36,563 nt of DNA from an uncultured Flavobacteriales bacterium (GTDB lineage Bacteria; Bacteroidota; Bacteroidia; Flavobacteriales_D; Sanyastnellaceae), in contig CALBSW010000070.1 of the NCBI GenBank assembly GCA_937967465.1, forward strand, positions 1 to 36,563, written 5' to 3'. Both the position numbers and the translations under genes were made by a program. A model generated the notes under the pieces. The model saw nothing but the letters and a program-made list of their open reading frames with translations. It was not told the DNA's origin and did no database searches. Shown piece by piece: positions 24,600 through 32,937 of the stretch (positions are counted from its first letter, which is position 1; each line of letters opens with the position of its first letter).

Positions 24600-26002
24600 A
24601 CGCCGCTGAACTGACCGGGGCGTTTGAGTCCCTGCGTGCTGCGCACCGCAACCAGCCTGCTTCCTCCTTGCAGGATCGGCGGGCACTGCTCGCCAGCATG
24701 TTGCGCGGGTTGCGCGACCATGAGGCGGCATTGCTTGAGGCCTTGCGCCAAGATTTGGGCAAGCCCGAGGCCGAAGCGCGGTTGACGGAATTCTTTCCGA
24801 TTCGGAAGGAGATTGCCTTCATGCGGCGGCACCTCGGCGACTGGATGCGCCCGGAGCGGCGCCCCACTCCCCTTCAATTGTTCGGCACCCGTTCCGACAT
24901 CGTGAACCAGCCCAAAGGCGTGGTGTTGGTCATCGCACCGTGGAACTTTCCGTTGCTCTTGACCATGAAACCGGTCATCGCGGCGTTGGCGGCAGGGAAT
25001 CGGGTCGTGGTCAAGCCTCCCGAACAAGCGCCTGCAACATCCAAGGTCATGGCCGATTGGCTCAGAGAGTCCTTGCCTGCAGACCGGGTCCACGTGGTCC
25101 TGGGAGGTCCAGCGGAGGCCGCTCACCTGACTTCCCTCCCGTTTGACCACATCTTCTTCACCGGGGGGACCGAAACGGGCCGGAAGGTGATCCAAGCGGC
25201 TGCTGAACACCTGACACCATTGACCCTCGAGTTGGGTGGCAAGAGTCCGGCCATTCTCGACGCGACCGTGGATCCCGCCAAGGTGGTTCCGAGCTTGGCG
25301 TGGGGCAAGGCGTTGAACGCCGGTCAGGTCTGCATTGCTCCGGATTACTTGCTGGTGGAATCGAGCGCAGTAGATGGGGTGGTCGAGGCATTTCGTCAGA
25401 CTTGGGAGGGCTGGTTCGGCAGTCAAGCGGATGCGTCCAGTGATTATGGCCGCATCGTCAATGACGCACAGTTCGACCGCCTGGTGGATACCCTCGACGA
25501 CGCGGTGGCCAGAGGTGCGACCCTGTTGAGTGGTGGCCGCTACGACCGAGCCCACCGCTTCATGGAGCCCACCTTGCTGGGCAACGTCACACCGGACATG
25601 CGGGTGATGCAGGAAGAGGTCTTTGGTCCCCTTTTGCCGGTGCTGACCTGGGAGCGCCCGGAGGAGGTGCCGGAACGCATTGCGGACATCAAGGACCACC
25701 CGTTGTCGATGTACATCTTCAGCCGAAATCGGTCTCGGATTCGCCATTGGCTGGGCGCCACGCGTTCGGGAACGGTGGGGGTCGGAGCCACTGTCGTGCA
25801 GATTGCCAATCCCGATTTGCCGTTTGGCGGTGTTCAAGCCAGTGGAGCGGGAAGGGCCAATGGCCGCGCTGCATTCGATGAGTTCAGCAACCGTCGGAGT
25901 GTCCTGCGCAAGCAGTTTCCTTTGACGGCCCTCCCCCTGTCCTACCCCCCATTCACGCCATTCAAGGCGGCCTTGGCGCGGTGGGTGTCCCGGCATCTGT
26001 GA
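24596..26002 (+). CDS. Aldehyde dehydrogenase family protein
   Basis: A 468-residue class-3-like aldehyde dehydrogenase oxidising aldehydes to acids with NAD(P). Catalytic Cys246 is in NAGQVCIAPDY, Glu212 in LELGGKSP and Asn117 in APWNFPL; the coenzyme loop FTGGTETGRKV is at about 188-198. A C-terminal hydrophobic/basic stretch (YPPFTPFKAALARWVSRHL) recalls fatty aldehyde dehydrogenases, which attach to membranes. The physiological aldehyde is not evident. TTG is the start codon, overlapping the SPFH stop as TTGA; there is no ATG before residue 35. Confidence 0.92.
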   Translation: MNAAELTGAFESLRAAHRNQPASSLQDRRALLASMLRGLRDHEAALLEALRQDLGKPEAEARLTEFFPIRKEIAFMRRHLGDWMRPERRPTPLQLFGTRSDIVNQPKGVVLVIAPWNFPLLLTMKPVIAALAAGNRVVVKPPEQAPATSKVMADWLRESLPADRVHVVLGGPAEAAHLTSLPFDHIFFTGGTETGRKVIQAAAEHLTPLTLELGGKSPAILDATVDPAKVVPSLAWGKALNAGQVCIAPDYLLVESSAVDGVVEAFRQTWEGWFGSQADASSDYGRIVNDAQFDRLVDTLDDAVARGATLLSGGRYDRAHRFMEPTLLGNVTPDMRVMQEEVFGPLLPVLTWERPEEVPERIADIKDHPLSMYIFSRNRSRIRHWLGATRSGTVGVGATVVQIANPDLPFGGVQASGAGRANGRAAFDEFSNRRSVLRKQFPLTALPLSYPPFTPFKAALARWVSRHL

Positions 26003-26047
26003 ACGGCCGGGGGGCATGGCGCACAGGGCTTCGGCCCCGAGATGGCG

Positions 26048-26054
26048 TACCTTG
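26048..26054 (+). promoter_or_regulatory. Variant box TAnnTTG before the Ate-like gene
   Basis: TACCTTG is followed by CTTCG and ATG 26060. The first 11 bases are the same as those before the isoaspartyl peptidase start on the other strand. It suggests the second ATG of this frame is the true start. Confidence 0.3.
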
Positions 26055-26059
26055 CTTCG

Positions 26060-27130
26060 ATGCTCGTTCAGACGCATTTTCCCCGGAAGCTGGCCCCCCA
26101 GCGTTATGACCAGTACCTCGCATCGGGCTGGTTCCGCGGCAGCGTCATGTTGTACAAGGTGGACCTGCTTTGCATCGAGTCCGGCCTCTTCGGCGTGGTC
26201 AACATCCGAATGAACCTCGACCGGTTTGAACTGAAGAAGAGCCAGCGAAAGCGGCTGAGTCGCTGTGATCGGCGCTTCACCTTCAGCATTGGAAGGGCCA
26301 AGCCCGACGCCGAGAAAGAAGCCTTGTACACCTTGCACAAGGCCCGATTCAAAGGCTTCATTCACCCCACGCTCAACGAATACCTGACGAGTGGATTTCA
26401 CCGGACGGTGTTCGACACCCGGGAGGTCTGCGTGTATGACGGCGACAAATTGGTGGCCGTGAGCTATTTCGACATGGGGGACCGGGCCATGGCCAGTTTG
26501 CTCGGGCTACAGCACCCGGACTACCGGAAATATGGTTTGGGCATTTACACCATGCTTAAGGAGGTGGAATTCGGTCAGTCCGCAGGTCTGAAGTGGTACT
26601 ATCCGGGCTATGTCTTGGACTTGCCATCTGATTTCGACTACAAGTTGGAGCTCGGGGAATTCGAATACTACACCCCCACCAAGCGCTGGGGCGCCTACCG
26701 GAACTTCGACCCCTCACAAACGACGGGTGCACGGGTCCGCGCTGCGATGGACAACATTCGGAACGGTCTGACGGCGTGTGGAATCCCCAGTGTCGAGCGG
26801 TATTACCCCTACTTCTCACTCGGGTACATGGCGCCTTGGCAATTGGAGTTCCTGACCATGCCGCATTTCTTCGAATTGGCTGAAATGGAGGGGCGCCGTT
26901 TGCTCGTGGGCTATGAGCCGGTGTTGCGCGAGTTCCAATTGCTCGATGTCGGGGAAACGGACCAGTTCAACCACCTCGTGCGCATGGACCACAGTGCCGA
27001 TGCGAACCAGGGTGACCACCTGATGGAGATGCTGCAGGTTCGCCGCAGGGTGGCGACTTCCCCTACTGTACAGCCGCTGCTCGAGCATCTGGTGGCCAAA
27101 GGCTGGGGCCGTCCGCCCGGCATGGCGTGA
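26060..27130 (+). CDS. Divergent arginyl-tRNA-protein-transferase-like (Ate/Bpt-like) protein
   Basis: A 356-residue protein starting MLVQTHFPRKLAPQRYDQYL; ATG 26042 adds six residues. The order of motifs follows Ate/Bpt aminoacyl-tRNA-protein transferases. An N-terminal YDQYLASGWFRGSVMLYK is followed by NIRMNLDRFELKKSQRKRLSR (compare the R-x-SQRR segment of Ate). A GNAT-like half contains LVAVSYFDMGD, GLGIYTMLKEVEFGQSAGLKWYYPGY and a YKLELGEFEYY segment where Ate has its YLGYY...KMxYK block. The N-terminal cysteine cluster of true Ate/Bpt enzymes is essentially missing. Such enzymes attach an amino acid from charged tRNA to protein N termini. Whether this one does so is unproven; a plain GNAT acyltransferase is the alternative. 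Confidence 0.6.
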   Translation: MLVQTHFPRKLAPQRYDQYLASGWFRGSVMLYKVDLLCIESGLFGVVNIRMNLDRFELKKSQRKRLSRCDRRFTFSIGRAKPDAEKEALYTLHKARFKGFIHPTLNEYLTSGFHRTVFDTREVCVYDGDKLVAVSYFDMGDRAMASLLGLQHPDYRKYGLGIYTMLKEVEFGQSAGLKWYYPGYVLDLPSDFDYKLELGEFEYYTPTKRWGAYRNFDPSQTTGARVRAAMDNIRNGLTACGIPSVERYYPYFSLGYMAPWQLEFLTMPHFFELAEMEGRRLLVGYEPVLREFQLLDVGETDQFNHLVRMDHSADANQGDHLMEMLQVRRRVATSPTVQPLLEHLVAKGWGRPPGMA

Positions 27131-27159
27131 GTTTTGTCCGTGTGGCCGAGCTTGCAGGC

Positions 27160-27927
27160 ATGAAACTTGGCAGCTGGAATGTCAACGGTGTGCGCGCCGT
27201 GATGAAAAAAGACTTCGAATCCTGGTTGGCAGGAAGCGGACTGGATGTGCTCGGACTTCAGGAGACCAAAGCGCAGGACGATCAGGTTCGTGAGGCCTTG
27301 TTCGGTTTGTCCGGAGACTGGCATGTATACAGCTCGTCGGCGGTCAAAAAAGGCTACAGCGGCACGGCCATCCTCTCCCGCACCGAGCCGTTGTCCGTGA
27401 CGCATGGGATTGGCGTGGACGGAATGGATGACGAAGGCCGGGTCACTACGGCGGAATTCGATGGGTTCTTCTTTGTGACGGTGTACACGCCAAACAGTTC
27501 ATCCGGCCTGAAACGCCTGCCGTTCCGCCAGGAGTGGGACGTGGCCTTCCGGGATTTCCTCGTCGGGCTGGCTGCCCGGAAGCCGGTGGTGTGCTGCGGC
27601 GACTTGAATGTGGCCCATCAGCCGCTGGACTTGGCCCGTCCATCTGCCAACTACAACAAGACGCCCGGCTACACCCAGCAGGAAATCGATGGCATGACGG
27701 CCCTGTTGGATGCCGGTTTCACCGATGTGTGGCGACAGCAGAATCCGGACACCGTCAAGTATTCCTGGTGGTCGTACCGGGGCGGGGCCCGGGAAAAGAA
27801 CGTGGGCTGGCGCTTGGATTACTTCCTCGCATCCCAAGACGCTCTGCCACTGTGCGGCGCATCGGACATCCTCAACGATGTGCACGGGAGCGACCACTGT
27901 CCAGTGGTCCTCGAATGGAAAGGCTGA
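27160..27927 (+). CDS. xth: Exodeoxyribonuclease III (AP endonuclease family)
   Basis: A 255-residue exonuclease-endonuclease-phosphatase fold protein. Visible active-site elements are Asn7 in SWNVNG, the metal-binding Glu35 in GLQETKAQ, Tyr in VTVYTPN, Asp and Asn in CGDLNVAH, and the C-terminal GSDHCPVV with catalytic His. It nicks DNA at abasic sites and degrades 3' ends in base-excision repair. The ATG at 27160 is used because homologues start at MKLxSWNVNG. A GTG at 27127 that overlaps the upstream stop adds 11 residues that match nothing. It is convergent with the cytochrome gene, 3 bases away. Confidence 0.93.
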   Translation: MKLGSWNVNGVRAVMKKDFESWLAGSGLDVLGLQETKAQDDQVREALFGLSGDWHVYSSSAVKKGYSGTAILSRTEPLSVTHGIGVDGMDDEGRVTTAEFDGFFFVTVYTPNSSSGLKRLPFRQEWDVAFRDFLVGLAARKPVVCCGDLNVAHQPLDLARPSANYNKTPGYTQQEIDGMTALLDAGFTDVWRQQNPDTVKYSWWSYRGGAREKNVGWRLDYFLASQDALPLCGASDILNDVHGSDHCPVVLEWKG

Positions 27928-27930
27928 CGC

Positions 27931-29919
27931 TCAGTCCCGGATGAGGGTCATGGATGTGCCTTGCTCCGTGCGCAGGATGTAGCGACCGGATGTCGGGAGC
28001 CCAAGGCGCAGTGTGGATGAGGGACAACGGCCTTCGTCGACGAGGCGTCCGGCAGCGTCGAGGAGCTGGAAGGATCCGATGGGCATCTGGTCCGGTGAGA
28101 CCACTTGAACCGCGCCATCCCGACTGGGATTGGGGAATGCCGTCAAGGAGGCGGTGTGCCGCTCATCGAGGCCCATGGTGGATTCGGAGAAGTTGACCGT
28201 GGCAATGCGCTCTGGAGTCGGAGCAAATTCGGCGTACAGCTGGCGGAAGCCATCGATCAGGCTGTCGCCTTCGATTTCCAGGGTGGGCGCCACCCATTTC
28301 GGCGGCAGACTCTGGTACCACACCGTGCATTCCACGTTGAGGGTGGCATTTTCCTCCCACCCTTCGGGAAGCAAATAGGTGACCTGGTCCGTTCCCGATC
28401 CTTCGAGCCCCTCCGAATCCAGGTTGAAGTTGGGATCGGTGAGTGCGTTTCCGACAACAGCGGTGGTGTCATACACGACGTGGTCCGAGCTGAATCCACG
28501 GGGCACCATGCGGTTGTCTTTGAGGTGCTCGTGCGCCCGTTCAAGGACTGTGGTGGGGTCGCCATTGACATCGCCCAAAACGAGCTCATAGATGACGACT
28601 TGATCCTCGTTCTCCACCACATCGTGGTGCGGTTCCCAGGCCACGTCTTCTTGTCCCAGGATGTGTCCGGTCTCCGGGTCCCATGCGCCGTTGTGGTAGA
28701 GCACATTGCCGTCGTCCCCTGTGACCTGGACCTCGATCCAGGCACGGCGGGCAGGATAACCGGAAGGGAACTTGTGTCCCACCTTGTTGGTCAGCAAGAC
28801 GTCCACCCGGGGCAGCCCATCGTCGAGGATGACTGCGGCTTCCAAATCCAAAGTCTGCTCCTGAAGCATGGTCAGGGTGCGGTCGATGGTGCTGTCGAAC
28901 TGGGCTTCCGTGGCGGCGAGGTCGAGCGAATCGATGTTGTTGCGCAGCATGCGGAGCATGTGCGTATTCGATCCTACGAAATAGTGCAGTGAGTAAGGAG
29001 AACGGGGCTGCAGCCAAGCATAGCCACTGGCGATGGTCACCGGCTCGTCAATGGACGGCATGTGACAGCCTTGACATTCTTGTTGCTCCGGCCCGGATTC
29101 GTAGACGGAGTTGACCCACTCGTGGTAAGTGGCTTGTTCGATGACGGTTTCGCCGGTGTATTCTCCCTCCAACGTGACGCTGGATGTGATGAGGCTGTGG
29201 CAGGCTGCGCAGCTCTCAGACCGCCCCATGTGTTCCCCATAGACTGGCATGAATCCAACGAAGCTCTGCATCGGCTGCCATTGGATCGGGTATTCGTCCT
29301 TGCCGCCACCGTACTGTCCGTAAATGGTGTCCTCCACAAACGTCATGTCCCCACTGAAGCGGGTGCCAATGCCTTCCGCATCCTGTTGGTGGCAGACCCC
29401 ACAACTGACGCCATCCAGCGCGAGGCTGTCGGTCAAGGCTTCCAGCAGGGAATAGTACGCTGCACCGTCGTGGTGTGCCGCGAAGTGGCCGACTGGGGCG
29501 TGGCAGCTGGTGCATTTGTCTTCCAGCCCCGCGGCATGGCCGGGGTTGGTGATGACTTCATGGCGCACTTTGGCCCGCCAGAACGGGTCTTTGGTGCTGT
29601 TGGCCATGATGGAACTGCGCCAATCGTCTGTGACGTTGACGTCCCAGCCGTCGGGCATGGGCTCCATGGGAAAGGTTTGGCCTGCGATGGAGGCCAATTC
29701 ATTGGGGTCCTTACCGTGGCAACCCACGCATTTGCCTGATCCCCAAAACAGGGAATTGACGGTGTCGGGCAAGCCACCGAGCACATCGCGGTACAACGCG
29801 CCTTCCAGTCCTTGGTGGTGGAATTGGGTGCGTTCGCCCACGCCCTGCCCCATGCTCATGACGGCACTGGTCCCGGCGAGGCCGAGACAAGCGAGCAGGA
29901 TACCAGTGGACAGACGCAT
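27931..29919 (-). CDS. Pentaheme cytochrome c with T9SS sorting tail
   Basis: A 662-residue exported protein with an N-terminal signal peptide (about residues 1-20). Five CxxCH heme motifs lie in the first half: CVGCH (64-68), CTSCH (136-140), CGVCH (173-177), CAACH (237-241) and CQGCH (282-286). Residues about 350-560 are a beta-rich domain without cysteines of heme type. The last 70 or so residues form a type A T9SS sorting domain (AFPNPSRDGAVQVVS...FQLLDAAGRLVDEGR...SGRYILRTEQG). Together these predict a multiheme cytochrome placed on the cell surface. An electron-transfer role follows from the hemes; the partner and acceptor are unknown. It has its own promoter-like box after the terminator of the upstream gene. 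Confidence 0.88.
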   Translation of the reverse strand: MRLSTGILLACLGLAGTSAVMSMGQGVGERTQFHHQGLEGALYRDVLGGLPDTVNSLFWGSGKCVGCHGKDPNELASIAGQTFPMEPMPDGWDVNVTDDWRSSIMANSTKDPFWRAKVRHEVITNPGHAAGLEDKCTSCHAPVGHFAAHHDGAAYYSLLEALTDSLALDGVSCGVCHQQDAEGIGTRFSGDMTFVEDTIYGQYGGGKDEYPIQWQPMQSFVGFMPVYGEHMGRSESCAACHSLITSSVTLEGEYTGETVIEQATYHEWVNSVYESGPEQQECQGCHMPSIDEPVTIASGYAWLQPRSPYSLHYFVGSNTHMLRMLRNNIDSLDLAATEAQFDSTIDRTLTMLQEQTLDLEAAVILDDGLPRVDVLLTNKVGHKFPSGYPARRAWIEVQVTGDDGNVLYHNGAWDPETGHILGQEDVAWEPHHDVVENEDQVVIYELVLGDVNGDPTTVLERAHEHLKDNRMVPRGFSSDHVVYDTTAVVGNALTDPNFNLDSEGLEGSGTDQVTYLLPEGWEENATLNVECTVWYQSLPPKWVAPTLEIEGDSLIDGFRQLYAEFAPTPERIATVNFSESTMGLDERHTASLTAFPNPSRDGAVQVVSPDQMPIGSFQLLDAAGRLVDEGRCPSSTLRLGLPTSGRYILRTEQGTSMTLIRD

Positions 29920-29923
29920 GAGG

Positions 29924-29931
29924 CAAAGAAA
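29924..29931 (-). promoter_or_regulatory. Candidate -7 box for the cytochrome gene
   Basis: The minus strand reads TTTCTTTG, seven of eight against TAnnTTTG, followed by CCTC and the ATG. The 4-base spacing is the same as at glnS and mtaB. Confidence 0.4.
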
Positions 29932-29937
29932 AGCAGA

Positions 29938-29962
29938 ACCCCGCGCCGTTTCCGGGCGGGGT
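29938..29962 (-). terminator. Intrinsic terminator of the FG-GAP gene 29985-32831
   Basis: On the minus strand ACCCCGCCCG and CGGCGCGGGGT pair around a GAAA loop, with one bulged base. The T-rich run TTCTGCTTTTCTTTG follows. It lies 22 bases beyond the stop of the FG-GAP gene and just before the cytochrome start, so it separates the two units. The T-rich run doubles as the cytochrome promoter region. Confidence 0.65.
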
Positions 29963-29984
29963 CCTTGAATTCATTGGGGTTGGA

Positions 29985-32831
29985 TCACTTGAGGACGATG
30001 CGCGCAGTGGCGGTGCGCTCGCCTTGGGTGAGCTTCAGGACGTGGACACCTCGTGGGAGGTGGCTGAGGTCGAGGGTGCCCAGTTGGCTCGGTCCAGCGG
30101 CATCCTCACGGAACAAGATGCGGCCAGCCATGTCCACGACTTCGCAACGCACCGTGCCGGAAGTGACTTCCCAGCCGAGTTGAACTTGGCCTTCGCTCGG
30201 GTTCGGGAAGACGGAGAGGCCGCCTTCGAGGACTGTCAAGTCTGCGATACCGGACATGGTGATGGTCACCGTCACCGGGACCCGGTCAGAAGCACAAGCG
30301 ATGCCCTGCGTGCTGACGGTCCAATCGTAGAAGAAGTAGTAGTAATTGGTGGCGTTGTTCGGGTTGGAAACGCTGCTCGACGTGATGGTGGCGAGGTCGC
30401 CCAGGTTGTAGGGGTAATCCAGGTCGCTGCCTTGACCGTCGCGCCACAGCTGTGGGTTGTTGTCCAAGCTGCGCAAGCCGTGGCCCACACCAGCCGGCAC
30501 CTCGAGGCCGAGTTCGACAACGCTCTCTCCGTCGGGAACGGAGACGGTCACTTGGTCCAGCACGTTGCCGGCAGCATCGATCGCGGCAATGGTGCGATCC
30601 TCTTCTCCATTGGCGAAGACCTTGACGCTTTCAATCACGATGTCCTCGTAGGCGTCAAAGCGCAGCCAGTAGTTGCTGTTGTTGTGGTATTGGCCCTCGC
30701 TTTGCGCCGTGGACCCACCCATGGCTGTTTCCAGCCCATGGTTCAGGACGTCCTCCACCCAGAAGGTGGTGGTTTCGTTCAGGACCGGCGTGGTGAAGCT
30801 GTTGCCCACAAAAACTGGGGTTTCAGCCGTTTCGCTGTCATACCAGTGGAGTTCTGCGCCATCGAAGTCGAGGGTCGTGCTTGCGGGTGTTTCGAGGGTT
30901 TCGTCAGCGACAGCCGGCGTGCCGGGCACGTCGTACACTTCCACCGTCACCGCCTCGGAAGCGGTTGGCTCAGCACATTCGCCATCCACAGCGACCTCGT
31001 AGGTGCCAGGCTCGCTGACGAGGATCGCTTGATCTGTGGCCCCTGTGCTCCAGGTGTAGGCCGGCGCGGCGCTGCAGATCAGCGTCACGGATTCTCCCTC
31101 GCAGAGCTTGACTTCGCCGTCGACGGTGATGGTGGGCACTTCGGGTTGGTACACCTCGATGGAGACGGGGTTGGAGATGCCCGCGCATCCGTCCTGGTCG
31201 TAGACGAGCACCGTGTAGTTGCCGGTCTCGCCGACGGTGATGCCCATGGCCATGTCGCCATTGCTCCACTCGTAGTTCGCGTAGCCCATCGGAGCGTCGA
31301 GGGTCACGGTTTCACCCGGGCAAATGACGTTGGCTCCCGTGAGGGTCACGTCGAAGGCACCAATCTGACAAGGTGCTTCGATGACGTTGTGATAGGTGTC
31401 GATGGCGGGGTCCACGAGGGTGGTGGTGAATCCGCTTGGGAAGTGCACCACAGCGCTGTCGATGTGGTCGGCCATGCCGAGACCGAAGTGCGGGTGGGTC
31501 GTGCAGGTGATGCCGTAGCTCTCGCCGGCGCGGACGTCACGGAGTTGGACGCCCCAGGGGCCGTAAATGGCGACTTGAGCGCCGACGGCATCGGCATTGG
31601 ATTCGATGCCTTGCAGGTCGAAGCAGACCCAGTGGTTCTCACTGCCATCGTTGATGTACAGTTGGTCGGGGTTGTTGTTGTCCGGGCTGACGTACACACC
31701 GCCGTGGCTGGCAATGAGGTCCATCTGACCGTCGCGGCCGAAGTCGCCCGTGGCGAAGCTCAGCATGGCGTCGCCGTAACTGAATGGCCAGGCGAGTTGC
31801 TCAAAGGTGCCGTCCCCGTTGCCTTTGAAGTAGTAGTTGGAGCTGTTGTCTCCAGAGGTGATGAAGTCGAGGAAACCGTCGTTGTCAAAGTCTTCGAACT
31901 TGCTCTGGAGGAAGAAGCCACTGACTTCCATTCCGCTGCCTGCGGTGATGTCGGTGTAATGGCCGGTTCCGTCGTTTTCGAGAAGGAACAGGGTGGTGCT
32001 GTGGTTGGTCACGGCAAGGTCCATGTCACCGTCGTTGTCGATGTCGCCGAAGTCGGCGGTCCAGCTCTGTTCGAAGAACACGAGTCCGCGGTCAGCGGCC
32101 TCTTCGGTCCACCCTCCTTGGCCATCGTTGACCCACAACTGGTTGACGCGTCGGGGATCCTGGGGATCGCTGACGAACTGGCGGCACTTGGCGATGTAGA
32201 GGTCCACGTCACCGTCGCTGTCAAAGTCGCTGAACACCGTGCCATAGTTTCCACTGTGGTCGGTGTTGGGGTAATCGCTGTAGTCGTAGTCCATCAGTGG
32301 CATCAGGCTCTGGTCGTTGACCGGAACGCCCGTCTCGGAGCCCTTCCACATGCGGCTCAATGCGTCGTCGTGACAACCGAATGCATCGAGTACACCATCG
32401 TTGTCGAGGTCGGCCATGTTGCAGGCTTGCATGAACATCGAGCCGTTGTCGAGGTCGCTCATGTCGAAGGTGCCCCCGGGACCGATGGCCATGAAGTGCA
32501 CACCGTCATAGCTGCCTCCGGCATAGATGTCCTTGAAACCGTCGTTGTTCATGTCGCCGATGCACGCGCCCCATTGGTTGGCGGTGCTGACCTGTCCATA
32601 GTGGACGCCATTGAATCCCGATGCCGTCTGGTACAGGATGTTGACGTCGTCGCCTTGGTCAAAAATGACGAGGTCGTCGAGTCCATCGTTGTCCACGTCA
32701 ATGAAGCCGATCGGACCGCCACTGTTGTAGGCGTCCCCCATGAGCTCGGTGGACAGGGTGAAGGATTGGGACAATGCGCTCGTGCTGAACAGAATCAGCG
32801 CAACCAGCGCGGGAAGGTGGGTTTGGTTCAT
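29985..32831 (-). CDS. Secreted FG-GAP / UnbV-ASPIC protein with Ig-like and T9SS sorting domains
   Basis: A 948-residue protein from MNQTHLPALVALILFSTSALSQ, a clean signal peptide. A longer frame to 32900 adds a charged, non-signal tail and is rejected. FG-GAP/VCBS repeats cover roughly the first 400 residues (DVDNDGLDDLVIF, DFDSDGDVDLYIAK, DIDNDGDMDLAVT). UnbV/ASPIC follows (ADAVGAQVAIYGPWG, DSAVVHFPSG). Two PKD/Ig-like modules come next (VICPGETVTLDAPMGYANYEWSNG, KLCEGESVTLICSAAPAYTWSTG). The end is a type A T9SS tail (VFPNPSEGQVQLGWEV...VDMAGRILFRED). It is related to, but clearly different from, the two paralogues at 15512 and 19485. Likely surface-attached; ligand unknown. AAAAGG lies directly before the ATG. 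Confidence 0.88.
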   Translation of the reverse strand: MNQTHLPALVALILFSTSALSQSFTLSTELMGDAYNSGGPIGFIDVDNDGLDDLVIFDQGDDVNILYQTASGFNGVHYGQVSTANQWGACIGDMNNDGFKDIYAGGSYDGVHFMAIGPGGTFDMSDLDNGSMFMQACNMADLDNDGVLDAFGCHDDALSRMWKGSETGVPVNDQSLMPLMDYDYSDYPNTDHSGNYGTVFSDFDSDGDVDLYIAKCRQFVSDPQDPRRVNQLWVNDGQGGWTEEAADRGLVFFEQSWTADFGDIDNDGDMDLAVTNHSTTLFLLENDGTGHYTDITAGSGMEVSGFFLQSKFEDFDNDGFLDFITSGDNSSNYYFKGNGDGTFEQLAWPFSYGDAMLSFATGDFGRDGQMDLIASHGGVYVSPDNNNPDQLYINDGSENHWVCFDLQGIESNADAVGAQVAIYGPWGVQLRDVRAGESYGITCTTHPHFGLGMADHIDSAVVHFPSGFTTTLVDPAIDTYHNVIEAPCQIGAFDVTLTGANVICPGETVTLDAPMGYANYEWSNGDMAMGITVGETGNYTVLVYDQDGCAGISNPVSIEVYQPEVPTITVDGEVKLCEGESVTLICSAAPAYTWSTGATDQAILVSEPGTYEVAVDGECAEPTASEAVTVEVYDVPGTPAVADETLETPASTTLDFDGAELHWYDSETAETPVFVGNSFTTPVLNETTTFWVEDVLNHGLETAMGGSTAQSEGQYHNNSNYWLRFDAYEDIVIESVKVFANGEEDRTIAAIDAAGNVLDQVTVSVPDGESVVELGLEVPAGVGHGLRSLDNNPQLWRDGQGSDLDYPYNLGDLATITSSSVSNPNNATNYYYFFYDWTVSTQGIACASDRVPVTVTITMSGIADLTVLEGGLSVFPNPSEGQVQLGWEVTSGTVRCEVVDMAGRILFREDAAGPSQLGTLDLSHLPRGVHVLKLTQGERTATARIVLK

Positions 32832-32925
32832 CCTTTTGGGTTTGCAGGTCGACAAGATACACACGCGCACACGCTGTGGTCTGTCGATGGTCATAACCAC
32901 TGAACGGGGCTGAGGGTTGCCCGAT

Positions 32926-32933
32926 TAATTTTG
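32926..32933 (+). promoter_or_regulatory. -7 box directly upstream of mtaB
   Basis: TAATTTTG is a perfect TAnnTTTG match, followed by TGCC and then ATG 32938. Spacing is identical to that at glnS and clpS. No -33 element is obvious. Confidence 0.6.
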
Positions 32934-32937
32934 TGCC

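Noticed and set aside
23472..24731. A 419-codon minus-strand frame opposite the SPFH gene.
   Set aside because: It is Leu/His/Gly-rich and simply reflects the coiled-coil repeats of the SPFH gene on the plus strand.
23981..26401. An 806-codon open frame antisense to the SPFH and aldehyde dehydrogenase genes.
   Set aside because: It crosses two clear, motif-bearing plus-strand genes and their junction and encodes no recognisable domain.
30024..32903. A 959-codon open frame antisense to the third FG-GAP gene.
   Set aside because: It mirrors the other strand's repeats rich in Asp, Gly and Asn codons, and the translation is Val/His/Ala-rich with no motif or signal. The opposite strand has a signal peptide, recognised domains and a sorting tail. 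The long frame is a by-product of G+C-rich codon use.
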